Source: Chryseobacterium gleum (lineage in GTDB: Bacteria > Bacteroidota > Bacteroidia > Flavobacteriales_D > Crocinitomicaceae). From it: DNA of 51,928 bases. Location: the NCBI GenBank assembly GCA_945860065.1, contig CAMAPI010000007.1, forward strand, positions 1 to 51,928, read 5' to 3'. The translations under genes and the position numbers were made by a program. Shown here in pieces: positions 1 through 9,099 of this stretch; the first letter of the stretch is position 1, and every line of letters begins with the position of its first letter. The notes below the pieces were generated by a model. It had not been told where the DNA came from and did not search any database. It was given only the letters and a program-made list of their open reading frames with translations.

Positions 1-1613
1 CGACATACGCCACCTACACAAAATAATCCAGCGCGTTGACGACCATAGGAAACGGTAAAACGTGTCGCGTCACGAATATATCCGCAAGTTAAAATTGGAT
101 AATTCACCCGTTTATCGACATCAGGATTTCCATAATTGTATTGATTCATGAAACTGAAAAACCAACCGGGAGAAATAGAATACTCTACTAATAATGTAGC
201 CCAATTTCCTTTGTCCTTGATTTCTCCCGCTTCTTTTTGGACAAATAAACCTTGTATTTCTGTTCGAAGGGAATGTTTTGAATTGAATTTATAGGCGAAC
301 TCACCCACTCCAATGTTCGCGTGGATAATGCCGGAAGCGTCATTGGATATTTTTACTACGTCATTATTGATTTTAATGGAATAGAAACTCAGGATTGTAC
401 TGAATTTTTTGTTGAATTTTTTGGTGATGTTGAAATTGATGTCCTGCCAGTACATACTGTCACTTGCTTGAAACGGACGACAAACATACGTTACACCGGT
501 AGAGTCTAGCGGATTAATGCCGTCTAAATTATGTTTTGGTTGATAGGTTGTAGAGAAATTTCCTCCAATCGTCGTTCCATACTTTCCGCCCATTTTTGTT
601 CCTTTTTTGAAGGTATAAAGCACATCGGTTTGATAGGCAACTTCGCCCAATGGTTGTGTCGCATATGGATACAAGGTAGCCACAAGGTTGTAGGTATGCG
701 TTTTATTTAACGATGGTAAATAGTTCACAAAAACATCTTGCAGATCTTTCGTTCGGTCGGAACGGTAACTCATATTGTCTACAGATTTTCCAGAAACTAG
801 AATGCCTAGTCCTTTCCGGGTATAACTTACATTGAAAACCGACGCGTGTCCGTAGTTGTAAATGTAATTGTTATCACTAGATGGATCTTGTTCTTTTTGA
901 ACATATTCTAGATCTCCATAAAAGTTTTTATAGCGTAATTTAACGCGTCCTCCGTATGTTCCAACGTTTTGCGGTAAAATCAAATCCGGATTATTATCCT
1001 CTTGGTATTTACTCACAAAAGAAGCGCCTAAAACGACATCCAATGGAAATTCCTTCATTTTTTTCAGTCCTTCATTCAGGTGAAATTCGCCATCTATACC
1101 TCGAACAATTCCGTCACCGTGAATAATGTTTCCTCCTTGAAAGGAAAGGCGCTGATATCCATAAACACCTTTTAGGACGACTCCTTTTGTTGGACGTACA
1201 ATGATTCGGGCGCCATCCATCATGTTGTCATATCCCAAAGCGCGGTCCTCATACGCTCTGAAAGAAAGTCCTGAACCAAACTGCTCATAGAAAGAGCCCA
1301 TGGTAACCTCGACAAAATCATTAGCGTATCCAATGTAGCGCATGCCTATTCCTGTTCCGTCAAATCGATTTGGATACCCCTGAATTCTGGGCAAATACGA
1401 TTCTAATCTCATTCCTGCTTTGAATTTTCCCTGCGTATAGAACACGTTCATATAGGAGTTCAACAAACCCTTTTGAGCAGGTTGTTTGGCATCAATGATT
1501 GAATCGGCGTTTAAATACTGAAAGGTGCTTTCAATGTTTCCTGTGACAGAACCTTGAGAAAAACTAGAAAAACACAAAAGTGTACCAGTTAAGACTAATA
1601 GAAATCTTTTCAT
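1..1613 (-). CDS. DUF6029-like secreted or outer-membrane protein, 3' end cut by the window edge
   Basis: Leftward reading frame open from an ATG at 1613 to base 1, so the C-terminus lies outside the window. The N-terminus is a signal peptide (MKRFLLVLTGTLLCFSSFSQ). The rest is rich in alternating aromatic and polar strands (for example GKFKAGMRLESYLPR and FVEVTMGSFYEQFGSGL), the look of an outer-membrane beta-barrel. The last visible stretch, RQRAGLFCVGGVCR, is what I remember from the Bacteroidota family DUF6029; that family name rests on memory, not a search. It starts only 5 bases after the stop of the TlpA-like gene on the same strand, so the two are probably co-transcribed. The function is unknown; a structural or T9SS-related envelope role is possible. 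Confidence 0.75.
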   Translation of the reverse strand, partial: MKRFLLVLTGTLLCFSSFSQGSVTGNIESTFQYLNADSIIDAKQPAQKGLLNSYMNVFYTQGKFKAGMRLESYLPRIQGYPNRFDGTGIGMRYIGYANDFVEVTMGSFYEQFGSGLSFRAYEDRALGYDNMMDGARIIVRPTKGVVLKGVYGYQRLSFQGGNIIHGDGIVRGIDGEFHLNEGLKKMKEFPLDVVLGASFVSKYQEDNNPDLILPQNVGTYGGRVKLRYKNFYGDLEYVQKEQDPSSDNNYIYNYGHASVFNVSYTRKGLGILVSGKSVDNMSYRSDRTKDLQDVFVNYLPSLNKTHTYNLVATLYPYATQPLGEVAYQTDVLYTFKKGTKMGGKYGTTIGGNFSTTYQPKHNLDGINPLDSTGVTYVCRPFQASDSMYWQDINFNITKKFNKKFSTILSFYSIKINNDVVKISNDASGIIHANIGVGEFAYKFNSKHSLRTEIQGLFVQKEAGEIKDKGNWATLLVEYSISPGWFFSFMNQYNYGNPDVDKRVNYPILTCGYIRDATRFTVSYGRQRAGLFCVGGVC

Positions 1614-1618
1614 TACGT

Positions 1619-2134
1619 TTATTTTCCGCTTAGGTGAAGCAATTCTTTGTACAATTTGTCTTCATCCCCTGGTGCATAATTGTTGTGAGAATACACAATG
1701 TTTCCGTCCTTATCAATGAGGAAGGTATGTGGTACGTTGTTCACTCCCATTGCTCTTTTAAAATCCCCGTTTGGGTCCAATAAGACTAAGAAATCCCATG
1801 CTTTTCCATTCACATAAACTGGCACTTGACTTTTTGTTTTTTCGTCATCAATCGAAACAGCAACTAATGTTACGCCGGTTTCAGCTTGCCAATCTTCGTA
1901 TAATTCATGTATGGTATTCAATTCCTTTTTACATGGCGCACACCATGTTGCCCAAAAACTGATAATTATTGGTCCTTGAACATCGATTGATGCTGTATTC
2001 ACTGATTTCCCATAGATGTCCTTCAAGTTCACTGAAGGCAACTTTTTTAATTGGTTTTCTGTAGCGTGTGTGTCCTGCGAAAAAGCAGTGATATAAGTAA
2101 AAAACACCAAGGAAAGAGAAAGAATTGTTTTCAT
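1619..2134 (-). CDS. TlpA-family secreted thioredoxin-like protein
   Basis: A 171-residue protein with a signal peptide (residues 1-19, ending AFSQ) and a single thioredoxin fold. The redox motif is WCAPC with cysteines 65 and 68, and a probable cis-proline sits at residue 135 (NNVPHTFLID). The family reduces or isomerises disulfides, or supports cytochrome c maturation, in the periplasm. The final substrate cannot be told from the sequence. It is the first gene of a two-gene leftward unit with the DUF6029-like gene, so it may help that protein fold. A -7 promoter box lies at 2182-2189. Length and motif are normal for TlpA/ResA-type proteins. Confidence 0.88.
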   Translation of the reverse strand: MKTILSLSLVFFTYITAFSQDTHATENQLKKLPSVNLKDIYGKSVNTASIDVQGPIIISFWATWCAPCKKELNTIHELYEDWQAETGVTLVAVSIDDEKTKSQVPVYVNGKAWDFLVLLDPNGDFKRAMGVNNVPHTFLIDKDGNIVYSHNNYAPGDEDKLYKELLHLSGK

Positions 2135-2181
2135 CGTTTTATCATTTTTTTGACTCGGCCATTCAAAAACCTTGCCGAACT

Positions 2182-2189
2182 CAAAGGTA
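2182..2189 (-). promoter_or_regulatory. Candidate -7 box for the TlpA-like gene
   Basis: On the minus strand the bases read TACCTTTG, a full match to the Bacteroidota -7 consensus TAnnTTTG, 47 bases before the ATG at 2134. No TTG sits at the usual -33 distance, so the call rests on the -7 box alone. Confidence 0.5.
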
Positions 2190-2224
2190 TAAAAAAACCG
2201 AGACCTGAAAAACTTTGATCAATT

Positions 2225-2254
2225 TTGAAATTTAGGGAATATTTCTTATTTTTG
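2225..2254 (+). promoter_or_regulatory. Promoter of the T9SS type A cargo gene (-33 and -7 boxes)
   Basis: TTG at 2225-2227, a 19-base spacer and TATTTTTG at 2247-2254 match the Bacteroidota sigma factor consensus (TTG, about 19 bases, TAnnTTTG). The start codon follows 16 bases after the -7 box. This promoter is divergent from the TlpA promoter at 2182-2189. Confidence 0.7.
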
Positions 2255-2270
2255 AAAAAACTCATACTCC

Positions 2271-3023
2271 ATGATTAAGTCTTTATTTCTCTTTATAACA
2301 CTTTCAATAAGCGCATTTACATTCTCACAAGACGGCATCGTAATTCACGTTGACGGCCAAACCACAGACTTGTCTGGTTCTACCCATTATGTTGTGGCGC
2401 CATCGAATGCTTCGTTTGACATTCCGCTAGATGTAGAAAACCACACAGGTATGCCGAGAGATTGGAGAGTTACGCGTTTGCGCATTGATGCTCCAGCTGG
2501 CTGGACCGATGCATTGTGTTGGGGACACGCTACAGATCCATTTGGAGGCACGTGTTATACATCAGGACAAATGAATACAAATCCATGGACAACTCCGGGA
2601 GCACAAACGGTATTATTTACCATTAACGATGGTGAATACGGAAAACTAAAGGCTTCAGTTGATCCTGCTGATGGCGTTTATGGAACCGCTCACTACAGAT
2701 ATTACATTTCAACAAATGGCGTTGCCTATAGTGATTCGATCGATGTTGTGGTCGATTACGTAGCTGCTGTTAAGCCGATAAAAGAAGAGGCTGGAGTAAG
2801 CATTTACCCAAATCCAACATCCGAATATGTTTCTATCCAACTAGCTGGTATGGACCAATCTAGTTTCAAAATGATGGACGCCGTAGGAAATGTCCTCTTG
2901 AAAGAAGTCATTCATGGAAACAGAAAAATAAATGTTGGTGATTTTAACAATGGCATTTATTTCCTTCTGTTTGAGACGGCAAGTGGTAGAACCATTACCA
3001 AAAAATTAGTGGTTCGTCACTAA
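2271..3023 (+). CDS. Secreted protein with T9SS type A sorting domain
   Basis: A 250-residue protein with a signal peptide (residues 1-20, ending FTFSQ), a beta-rich middle of unknown family and a C-terminal T9SS type A sorting domain. The sorting domain begins at the YPNP motif (residues 179-182) and ends with a basic tail (KKLVVRH). Cysteines 83 and 95 could form a disulfide in the exported middle domain. T9SS carries such proteins across the outer membrane and usually removes the C-terminal domain. The middle domain resembles no enzyme I know, so a surface or released structural protein is the safest reading. It is a single-gene unit with its own promoter at 2225-2254 and is followed by rnr. 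Confidence 0.85.
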   Translation: MIKSLFLFITLSISAFTFSQDGIVIHVDGQTTDLSGSTHYVVAPSNASFDIPLDVENHTGMPRDWRVTRLRIDAPAGWTDALCWGHATDPFGGTCYTSGQMNTNPWTTPGAQTVLFTINDGEYGKLKASVDPADGVYGTAHYRYYISTNGVAYSDSIDVVVDYVAAVKPIKEEAGVSIYPNPTSEYVSIQLAGMDQSSFKMMDAVGNVLLKEVIHGNRKINVGDFNNGIYFLLFETASGRTITKKLVVRH

Positions 3024-3051
3024 ATTGTTACTTTCAATCTTTTCGAACACT

Positions 3052-3077
3052 TTAGACAAGATTATTGTCTAATTTCG
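3052..3077 (+). promoter_or_regulatory. Perfect 8+8 dyad overlapping the rnr -7 box
   Basis: TTAGACAA (3052-3059) and its exact inverted copy TTGTCTAA (3065-3072) are separated by five bases. The right arm runs into TAATTTCG (3070-3077), a one-mismatch version of TAnnTTTG that ends four bases before the rnr ATG. Seen: the repeat and the box. Inferred: an operator site over the promoter. A terminator for the upstream gene is less likely because no T tract follows. Confidence 0.45.
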
Positions 3078-3081
3078 TGCT

Positions 3082-5223
3082 ATGTCCAAAAAAAGGAATT
3101 CAAACCCGACTAACGGGAAAAAAAAATCGGGTATCAATGCGATTTTAATTCGTTTATTCGAAAAACATCCAGGAGTAGAATTAACCCACCAACAAATCTG
3201 TACCATGGTTGAGGCTCGTGATCCCATGAGTCGCCAAGTTGTGTTCGAGGGATTAAATGCCTTAGCAACTAAAAATGCTGTTAAGCGAGTCAACCACTTC
3301 ACCTTCTGCCTTAACGGTGGTTCTAACCTATTTGAGGGTGTGATCCAGTTGACACAACGAGGAGCAGGATTTGTTGTTGTAGAAGGAAAAGAAAAGGATA
3401 TTTTCATTGCGCCTCAAAACATTGGTCAGGCACTAAATGGGGACACTGTTAAAGTTAGAGTGTTTAAGTCTGGGTCAAAGCGAGATGAGGGGGCAGTGGT
3501 TGAAATTAAAGAAAGAGAACGGGTTCAATTTGTGGGCACCATCATGTATGGAGATAAAAACGCACTGCTTGTTCCTGACAATAATCGCAGTGGCTTAGAA
3601 ATTCGTGTCGCACATGAACACCTTAACGGTGCGCGTGATGGGGAAAAAGCCTTGGTTAAAATTACCGTGTGGCCAAAATCTGCCGAAAAACCTTTTGGAG
3701 AAGTTGTTGCCATTTTAGGAATGCCAGGCAGCAATGACACAGAAATGCTTTCTATTTTATATAATCAGGGCATTAACCCTATTTTTCCTGATGCCGTATT
3801 AGAAGAGGCTGAGCGCGTGCCTGTTGAACTCGATGATAAAGAAATTTTAACACGTCGCGACTTTAGGTCCACCTTAACATTCACCATTGATCCATTTGAT
3901 GCGCGTGATTTTGACGATGCCATCTCGTACCATGAATTAGAAAATGGGCATTACGAACTTGGTGTTCATATTGCAGATGTCAGTCATTATGTGCGTCCTG
4001 GTACCGCGATGGATGATGAGGCCTTGCTTCGATCGAACTCCGTTTATTTGGTGGATCGAGTAATCCCCATGTTGCCTGAACAATTATCCAATATTGCTTG
4101 TTCCTTAAGGCCTAATGAAGATAAATATACCTTCTCCGCCGTTTTCGAAATGGATGAGAAAGGGAAGGTATATAATGAGTGGTATGGAAAAGGCGTGATT
4201 CATTCCGACCGTCGATTTACCTATGAAGAGGCGCAGGAAATCATTGAAGGGAAAGAGGGAGATCACCAAATTGTTATTCGAAAATTGAATGGTGTTGCTC
4301 ATATTTTAAGGAAACAACGATTAAAAGACGGCGCCTTAAGCATTGAATCTGAAGAAATGCGTTTTAGGTTAAATGACACGGGGCATCCTTCCGAAGTTGT
4401 GATAAAAACATCGAAAGACGCGCATAAATTAATTGAAGAATTCATGTTGCTCGCGAATCGTAAAGTAGCAACTTTCCTGTCTAAGCCAGAAAAGGGAAGG
4501 GATCCATTTCCGATGATTTATCGTGTTCACGACTCACCTGATCCGGGAAAAATGGATGTTTTTTCTGTGTTCATTGAAAAATTTGGACACAAAATAGATT
4601 TGCATGATACGAAATCAATCGCGAAGAATTTGAACGCATTGTTTGAAGAGATTCGCGAAGAAAACGAATTCTCTCTCGTGCAATCCATGGCCATTCGTTC
4701 CATGGCGAAAGCATCTTATGAAACAGAGAATATTGGGCATTACGGTCTTGCTTTCAAGCATTATTCACATTTCACCTCGCCGATTAGACGTTATGCGGAT
4801 TTAGTGGTTCATCGTATTTTGCAAGAAGAACTCACGAGTAAACAACACCGCTATGGTGGAGAACTAAAGGCCATATGTGCGCGGATTTCAAAAAATGAAC
4901 GCAAAGCATCAGAAGCGGAAAGAGAATCCACAAAGTATTTCCAAGCCTTATTTGTTTTGGATCACTTAGGCGAAGTATTTGAGGGCACAATATCGGGAAT
5001 TGCAGAGCACGGTATGTTTGTGCGCATGGACGAAAATCACTGTGAAGGAATGGTTCCTATGTCTGAGATTCCAGGTGATCGTTACTATTTTGATCAAGAC
5101 AATTTCAAAATTACTGGTGTCCGTTTTAGAAAAGCGTTCAATTTCGGGGATAAAGTACGCGTGAAAATTGCTAAAGTAAATCCCAAAAAACGTCAGATTG
5201 ACTTAGAATTAGTGGTGGACTAA
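3082..5223 (+). CDS. rnr: Ribonuclease R
   Basis: A 713-residue 3'-5' exoribonuclease that degrades structured RNA in the cytoplasm and takes part in rRNA and mRNA quality control. The N-terminus carries a lysine-rich start and a winged-helix region (about 16-80), followed by cold-shock domains. The RNB catalytic core includes DPFDARDFDDA (270-280), whose aspartates bind the catalytic metal, and GVHIADVSHYV. A C-terminal S1 domain (about 630-713) ends almost at the stop codon, so the long basic tail of the E. coli enzyme is missing. Its stop codon overlaps the hflX stop codon on the other strand. The -7 box ends four bases before the ATG, so translation may be leaderless. Confidence 0.95.
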   Translation: MSKKRNSNPTNGKKKSGINAILIRLFEKHPGVELTHQQICTMVEARDPMSRQVVFEGLNALATKNAVKRVNHFTFCLNGGSNLFEGVIQLTQRGAGFVVVEGKEKDIFIAPQNIGQALNGDTVKVRVFKSGSKRDEGAVVEIKERERVQFVGTIMYGDKNALLVPDNNRSGLEIRVAHEHLNGARDGEKALVKITVWPKSAEKPFGEVVAILGMPGSNDTEMLSILYNQGINPIFPDAVLEEAERVPVELDDKEILTRRDFRSTLTFTIDPFDARDFDDAISYHELENGHYELGVHIADVSHYVRPGTAMDDEALLRSNSVYLVDRVIPMLPEQLSNIACSLRPNEDKYTFSAVFEMDEKGKVYNEWYGKGVIHSDRRFTYEEAQEIIEGKEGDHQIVIRKLNGVAHILRKQRLKDGALSIESEEMRFRLNDTGHPSEVVIKTSKDAHKLIEEFMLLANRKVATFLSKPEKGRDPFPMIYRVHDSPDPGKMDVFSVFIEKFGHKIDLHDTKSIAKNLNALFEEIREENEFSLVQSMAIRSMAKASYETENIGHYGLAFKHYSHFTSPIRRYADLVVHRILQEELTSKQHRYGGELKAICARISKNERKASEAERESTKYFQALFVLDHLGEVFEGTISGIAEHGMFVRMDENHCEGMVPMSEIPGDRYYFDQDNFKITGVRFRKAFNFGDKVRVKIAKVNPKKRQIDLELVVD

Positions 5224-6410
5224 TATAAAAAGTTATTGTAGGGGTATCGAACGCGAAAAATGGTCCTCACTTCTTCATAAAGCACCTCTTTTAACTCATC
5301 TACATTTTCTTTGTTCTGGGCGGAAATAAACACACATTTTGTTTTATTCATTTTTGCCATCCAGGACTTTTTGAGGGATTCCAAGGTGGTGACATCCTCC
5401 TCCTCTTCATTCATTTCATGCAGTATTGGTTGATACGCATCTATTTTATTGAAGACAACAATCGTTGGTTTCTCTGTTTTATCAATCTCGTTTAATGTCT
5501 CATTCACTACATTAAACTGATCTTCGAAATTTGGATGAGAGATGTCCAATACATGAATAAGCAAATCAGCTTCGCGAACCTCATCTAAGGTAGATTTAAA
5601 AGACTCCATCAATTGCTGCGGAAGCTTTCGAATAAATCCAACCGTATCTGTTAGGAGCATGGGCATATTTTCGATCACTACTTTGCGGACGGTTGTGTCT
5701 AATGTAGCAAACAATTTGTTTTCAGCGAATACTTCCGATTTTGCTAACAAATTCATCAGGGTGCTTTTGCCCACATTTGTATAACCTACCAAAGCAACAC
5801 GGACTAGTTGTCCTCGGTTCCCTCGCTGAATGGCCATTTGTTTATCAATGTCTTTTAACCTTTCCTTCATTAAGGAAATACGCATTTGAATAATGCGTCG
5901 ATCAGTTTCAATTTGGGATTCGCCCGGACCGCGCAATCCAATCCCTCCCTTTTGACGTTCCAAGTGAGTCCACAAGCGAGTCAAACGTGGAAGCATATAC
6001 TGAAGTTGAGCAAGTTCCACTTGCGTTTTCGAATGAAACGTGCGTGCACGACTAGCGAATATATCCAAAATAAGAATGGTGCGATCAAGTACTTTGCATT
6101 CTAATTCACGTTCTATATTCCTTAATTGAGAAGGAGAAAGCTCATCATCGAAAATCACCATACCGATGTCCATGGCCTTCATGTACTGTTTGATTTCTTC
6201 TAGTTTACCAGAGCCTACGTATGTTCTTGGATTCGGATAAGGAAGCTTTTGTAAAAATTTTGTGTGCGCCATTGCGCCAGCCGTCTCCGCTAGAAATTCG
6301 AGTTCATCCAAATGTTCATTGGCAATTACCTCATCTATTTCCGATGTGATTACGCCAACTAAAATACAAGATTCCTCTACTGCATCTACTGTTACGTGGC
6401 CTTCTTGCAT
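5220..6410 (-). CDS. hflX: GTPase HflX
   Basis: A 396-residue ribosome-associated GTPase that splits or rescues stalled ribosomes, especially under stress. The N-terminal HflX domain contains the YVGSGKLEE segment (64-72). A glycine-rich linker (GGIGLRGPGESQIETDRR, about 155-172) and coiled helices lead to the G domain with G1 motif GYTNVGKST (209-217), the DTVGF segment and NKID. Length is normal for Bacteroidota. The ATG overlaps the stop codon of the cytochrome c gene by one base (TAATG), which suggests translational coupling. It is the last gene of the lepA block and converges on rnr with overlapping stop codons. Confidence 0.95.
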   Translation of the reverse strand: MQEGHVTVDAVEESCILVGVITSEIDEVIANEHLDELEFLAETAGAMAHTKFLQKLPYPNPRTYVGSGKLEEIKQYMKAMDIGMVIFDDELSPSQLRNIERELECKVLDRTILILDIFASRARTFHSKTQVELAQLQYMLPRLTRLWTHLERQKGGIGLRGPGESQIETDRRIIQMRISLMKERLKDIDKQMAIQRGNRGQLVRVALVGYTNVGKSTLMNLLAKSEVFAENKLFATLDTTVRKVVIENMPMLLTDTVGFIRKLPQQLMESFKSTLDEVREADLLIHVLDISHPNFEDQFNVVNETLNEIDKTEKPTIVVFNKIDAYQPILHEMNEEEEDVTTLESLKKSWMAKMNKTKCVFISAQNKENVDELKEVLYEEVRTIFRVRYPYNNFLY

Positions 6411-6745
6411 TATTTTCTCAAGGTTTTAATGTGTTGGATAACGAAATCCATGTTTTCTTTATTCTCTAAAATCGCGGACATGGGGGGCATGGCATTTTTG
6501 CCATTTTGTAGTATCTTTTTTATCTGTTTGTCACTTAAACGAGATTCGGACAAGTCTTTCGCTCCCGACGCTCCCATTTTTCCATCTTCACCATGACAAC
6601 TTGCACAGTTTACTGTATACAATGAAGCTCCCTTTTCTGCAGGCGTTTCTATCGGTAAAGCATCATTGTTTTCTGAAGATTTATCGTTCCCACAGGAAGT
6701 CAAGCACACCAAAAACAGAACGAAGTATATACGTTTTAGAACCAT
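6410..6745 (-). CDS. Cytochrome c lipoprotein (class I, single haem)
   Basis: A small electron carrier outside the inner membrane. I start it at the ATG at 6745, giving 111 residues, because the lipobox LTSC then puts the lipidated cysteine at residue 18; an upstream in-frame ATG at 6775 would add ten residues inside the preceding gene. The haem site is CASCH (47-51), and the methionines in AMPPM (about 86 and 89) are candidate sixth ligands. It overlaps the end of the upstream membrane-protein gene by 10 bases and is coupled to hflX by TAATG. The two short genes probably work together, but no terminal oxidase is nearby. The partner enzyme is unknown. Confidence 0.88.
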   Translation of the reverse strand: MVLKRIYFVLFLVCLTSCGNDKSSENNDALPIETPAEKGASLYTVNCASCHGEDGKMGASGAKDLSESRLSDKQIKKILQNGKNAMPPMSAILENKENMDFVIQHIKTLRK

Positions 6746-7170
6746 GATCCACCAAGTGCTGTTCGGAATGGCCATGGAATAGAAGCAACAATCAATATGA
6801 AAGCAATTAAGTAATATACTTTGATTGGTTTAAACTTGGCTGCATCTGTCGCCCCTTTTTTGGATTTGCTGTAACCCATAGTGATCAATACAATGGCGAT
6901 TAGCATTCCCAACAAATGCTCCATACCGAAAAAACGATACAATTCCACTTTCATCCAACCAGCGGAAAAATTGGTTTTCGATGAGGTAAAGAAATATTGT
7001 ACTAATCCAATAAGCAATTGCGTATGCATAGTGATCAAGGCAAACAGATTGATCATTTTATGTTTCTTTTCATACGTTCTAGCGGTGAAAGCATTTGCAA
7101 TCGCCCAAAGAATTAACATAAGTGCTATCCAACGTAAGCCAGAGTGCGTGTGATTTAAAATAGAATTCAT
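6736..7170 (-). CDS. Four-helix membrane protein, possibly cytochrome b-like
   Basis: A 144-residue integral membrane protein with four hydrophobic segments (roughly 12-30, 37-60, 80-100 and 115-135). Histidines near membrane ends, H7 and H9 (NHTHSGLRW) and one in MEHLLGM, could bind haem, and such proteins are sometimes labelled cytochrome B. Haem binding is an inference. It is followed at once by a cytochrome c lipoprotein gene whose start overlaps its stop, so the pair could form a small membrane-to-periplasm electron relay. It lies 10 bases after lepA on the same strand and is probably in the same transcript. Confidence 0.72.
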   Translation of the reverse strand: MNSILNHTHSGLRWIALMLILWAIANAFTARTYEKKHKMINLFALITMHTQLLIGLVQYFFTSSKTNFSAGWMKVELYRFFGMEHLLGMLIAIVLITMGYSKSKKGATDAAKFKPIKVYYLIAFILIVASIPWPFRTALGGSWF

Positions 7171-7180
7171 ATGTATAGGT

Positions 7181-8977
7181 TTAGTCGTTTAATTTCAATA
7201 CAGCCAAAAATGCTTCTTGAGGGACTTCTACTCTTCCCACTTGGCGCATACGTTTTTTACCGGCTTTTTGTTTCTCTAATAATTTACGTTTCCGCGAAAT
7301 ATCTCCTCCATAACATTTTGCTGTTACATCTTTTCTTAAGGCTTTGATGGTTTCTCGAGCGATTACTTTTGCGCCAATAGCTGCTTGAATCGGAATTTCA
7401 AATTGTTGTCTGGGGATCAATTCGCGCAATTTGACACAAATACGTTTTCCGAGATCATAAGCGTTGCTGCGGTGAACCAATGCAGATAGCGCATCTACTT
7501 GCTCGCCATTTAACAGGAGGTCCATTTTGATTAAATCTGACTCTTTGTACCCAACTGGATGGTAGTCAAACGAAGCATACCCACGGGAGACAGATTTCAA
7601 ACGGTCATAAAAATCAAAGACGATCTCTGCCAAAGGCATTTCAAAAGTGATTTCTACGCGGTCTTGCGTCAAGTAAACTTGATTTTGTAATTCGCCCCGC
7701 TTTTCAATACACAAAGTCATGATTGCTCCAACATATTCTGTTTTCGTGATGACTTGCGCTTTAATGTATGGTTCTTCAATTCGTTCCATTCCAGACGGAT
7801 CAGGAAGTTCGGAGGGATTATTTACAATCATCGCGTCTTCTGGGTCTTTTTTCATGAAGGCCTTGTAGGAAACGTTGGGAACTGTTGTAATTACGGTCAT
7901 ATTAAACTCGCGTTCCAAACGTTCTTGAATAATTTCCATGTGTAACATCCCAAGGAATCCACAACGGAAACCAAATCCAAGCGCAGCTGATGATTCAGGC
8001 TCAAAGACTAACGATGAGTCATTGAGTTGCAATTTTTCCATGGAATAACGCAACTCTTCATAATCCTCATTATCTACTGGATAAATCCCAGCAAAAACCA
8101 TCGGTTTTACATCCTCGAATCCTTTGATTGGCACTTCGCATGGATTTTCTGTATCCGTAATGGTATCACCAACTTTTACTTCGTTGGCTTGCTTAATCCC
8201 AGAAATAATGTATCCTACGTCTCCAGCTCTCACTTCATTGCGAGGAGAAAGCTCCATTTTTAAGATCCCGATTTCATCGGCGTTATAGTCTCTGTCTGTA
8301 TTCAGAAAACGAACTTTTTGTCCTTTTCTCAACACCCCATTTTTTATCCGGAAATAAGCAATAATTCCTCTAAACGGATTGAAAACGGAGTCAAATATCA
8401 TGGCTTGTAACGGGGCGGACTCATCTCCTTTGGGAGCTGGTATGCGGTTGATAACGGCTGATAAAATCGCATCGACACCAAGTCCTGTTTTTCCAGATGC
8501 TTGGATGATGTCCTCAAAATCGCAGCCAATTAATTCCATGATTTGATCGGAGACTTCCTCCGGCATCGCACCGGGTAAATCCATTTTATTGAGGATTGGA
8601 ATAATTTCCAAATCGTGTTCTAATGCCAAATATAAATTTGAAATCGTTTGCGCTTCAATTCCTTGAGATGCATCGACAATCAATAAGGCTCCTTCACATG
8701 CGGCTATTGAACGCGAAACTTCATAAGAGAAATCAACGTGTCCCGGTGTGTCAATTAAATTCAAAATATAATCATTGCCTTCAAACTTATAACTCATTTG
8801 AATGGCATGACTTTTAATGGTGATTCCACGCTCGCGTTCCAAGTCCATGTCATCCAAAGCCTGGGCCTTCATATTTCGGTCGGAAATCGTTCCTGTAGTT
8901 TGAAGTAAGCGATCGGCTAGGGTACTTTTACCGTGATCGATGTGTGCAATTATGCAGAAGTTTCTAATGTGATTCAT
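7181..8977 (-). CDS. lepA: Elongation factor 4 (LepA)
   Basis: A 598-residue translational GTPase, the usual family length, that acts on the ribosome during elongation or 30S assembly. The G1 motif is AHIDHGKST (11-19), followed by the DTPGHVDF switch II segment and NKMD. Domains II-V and the LepA-specific C-terminal region ([18 protein letters not shown]) are all present. It heads a leftward group with the four-helix membrane protein, cytochrome c and hflX. Promoter elements at 8986-9014 lie just before the start, leaving only eight bases between the -7 box and the ATG. Confidence 0.97.
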   Translation of the reverse strand: MNHIRNFCIIAHIDHGKSTLADRLLQTTGTISDRNMKAQALDDMDLERERGITIKSHAIQMSYKFEGNDYILNLIDTPGHVDFSYEVSRSIAACEGALLIVDASQGIEAQTISNLYLALEHDLEIIPILNKMDLPGAMPEEVSDQIMELIGCDFEDIIQASGKTGLGVDAILSAVINRIPAPKGDESAPLQAMIFDSVFNPFRGIIAYFRIKNGVLRKGQKVRFLNTDRDYNADEIGILKMELSPRNEVRAGDVGYIISGIKQANEVKVGDTITDTENPCEVPIKGFEDVKPMVFAGIYPVDNEDYEELRYSMEKLQLNDSSLVFEPESSAALGFGFRCGFLGMLHMEIIQERLEREFNMTVITTVPNVSYKAFMKKDPEDAMIVNNPSELPDPSGMERIEEPYIKAQVITKTEYVGAIMTLCIEKRGELQNQVYLTQDRVEITFEMPLAEIVFDFYDRLKSVSRGYASFDYHPVGYKESDLIKMDLLLNGEQVDALSALVHRSNAYDLGKRICVKLRELIPRQQFEIPIQAAIGAKVIARETIKALRKDVTAKCYGGDISRKRKLLEKQKAGKKRMRQVGRVEVPQEAFLAVLKLND

Positions 8978-8985
8978 AGCGGAAA

Positions 8986-9014
8986 CAAAAATACGACTTT
9001 CCCGTTGATTTCAA
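8986..9014 (-). promoter_or_regulatory. lepA promoter
   Basis: On the minus strand TTG (9014-9012), an 18-base spacer and TATTTTTG (8993-8986) match the Bacteroidota promoter consensus. The ATG at 8977 follows eight bases later, so the 5' leader would be only a few bases long. Confidence 0.7.
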
Positions 9015-9042
9015 TCCTTACACACGAGGTATCTTAAGGATT
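9013..9042. repeat. 8+8 inverted repeat upstream of the lepA promoter
   Basis: AATCCTTA (9013-9020) and TAAGGATT (9035-9042) form a perfect inverted repeat with a 14-base spacer. It overlaps the lepA -33 box. It could be an operator or a weak hairpin after the FAD oxidoreductase gene; no T tract follows on the minus strand. Confidence 0.4.
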
Positions 9043-9099
9043 CTCACTAGAAATATTTATTGAACCTTGAGAAAAGTAAAATCGGCTAATTGACGAACA

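Noticed and set aside
2135-2270. Possible small RNA in the divergent TlpA / T9SS cargo spacer.
   Set aside because: The bases are explained by two promoters and leaders; no terminator-like hairpin is present.
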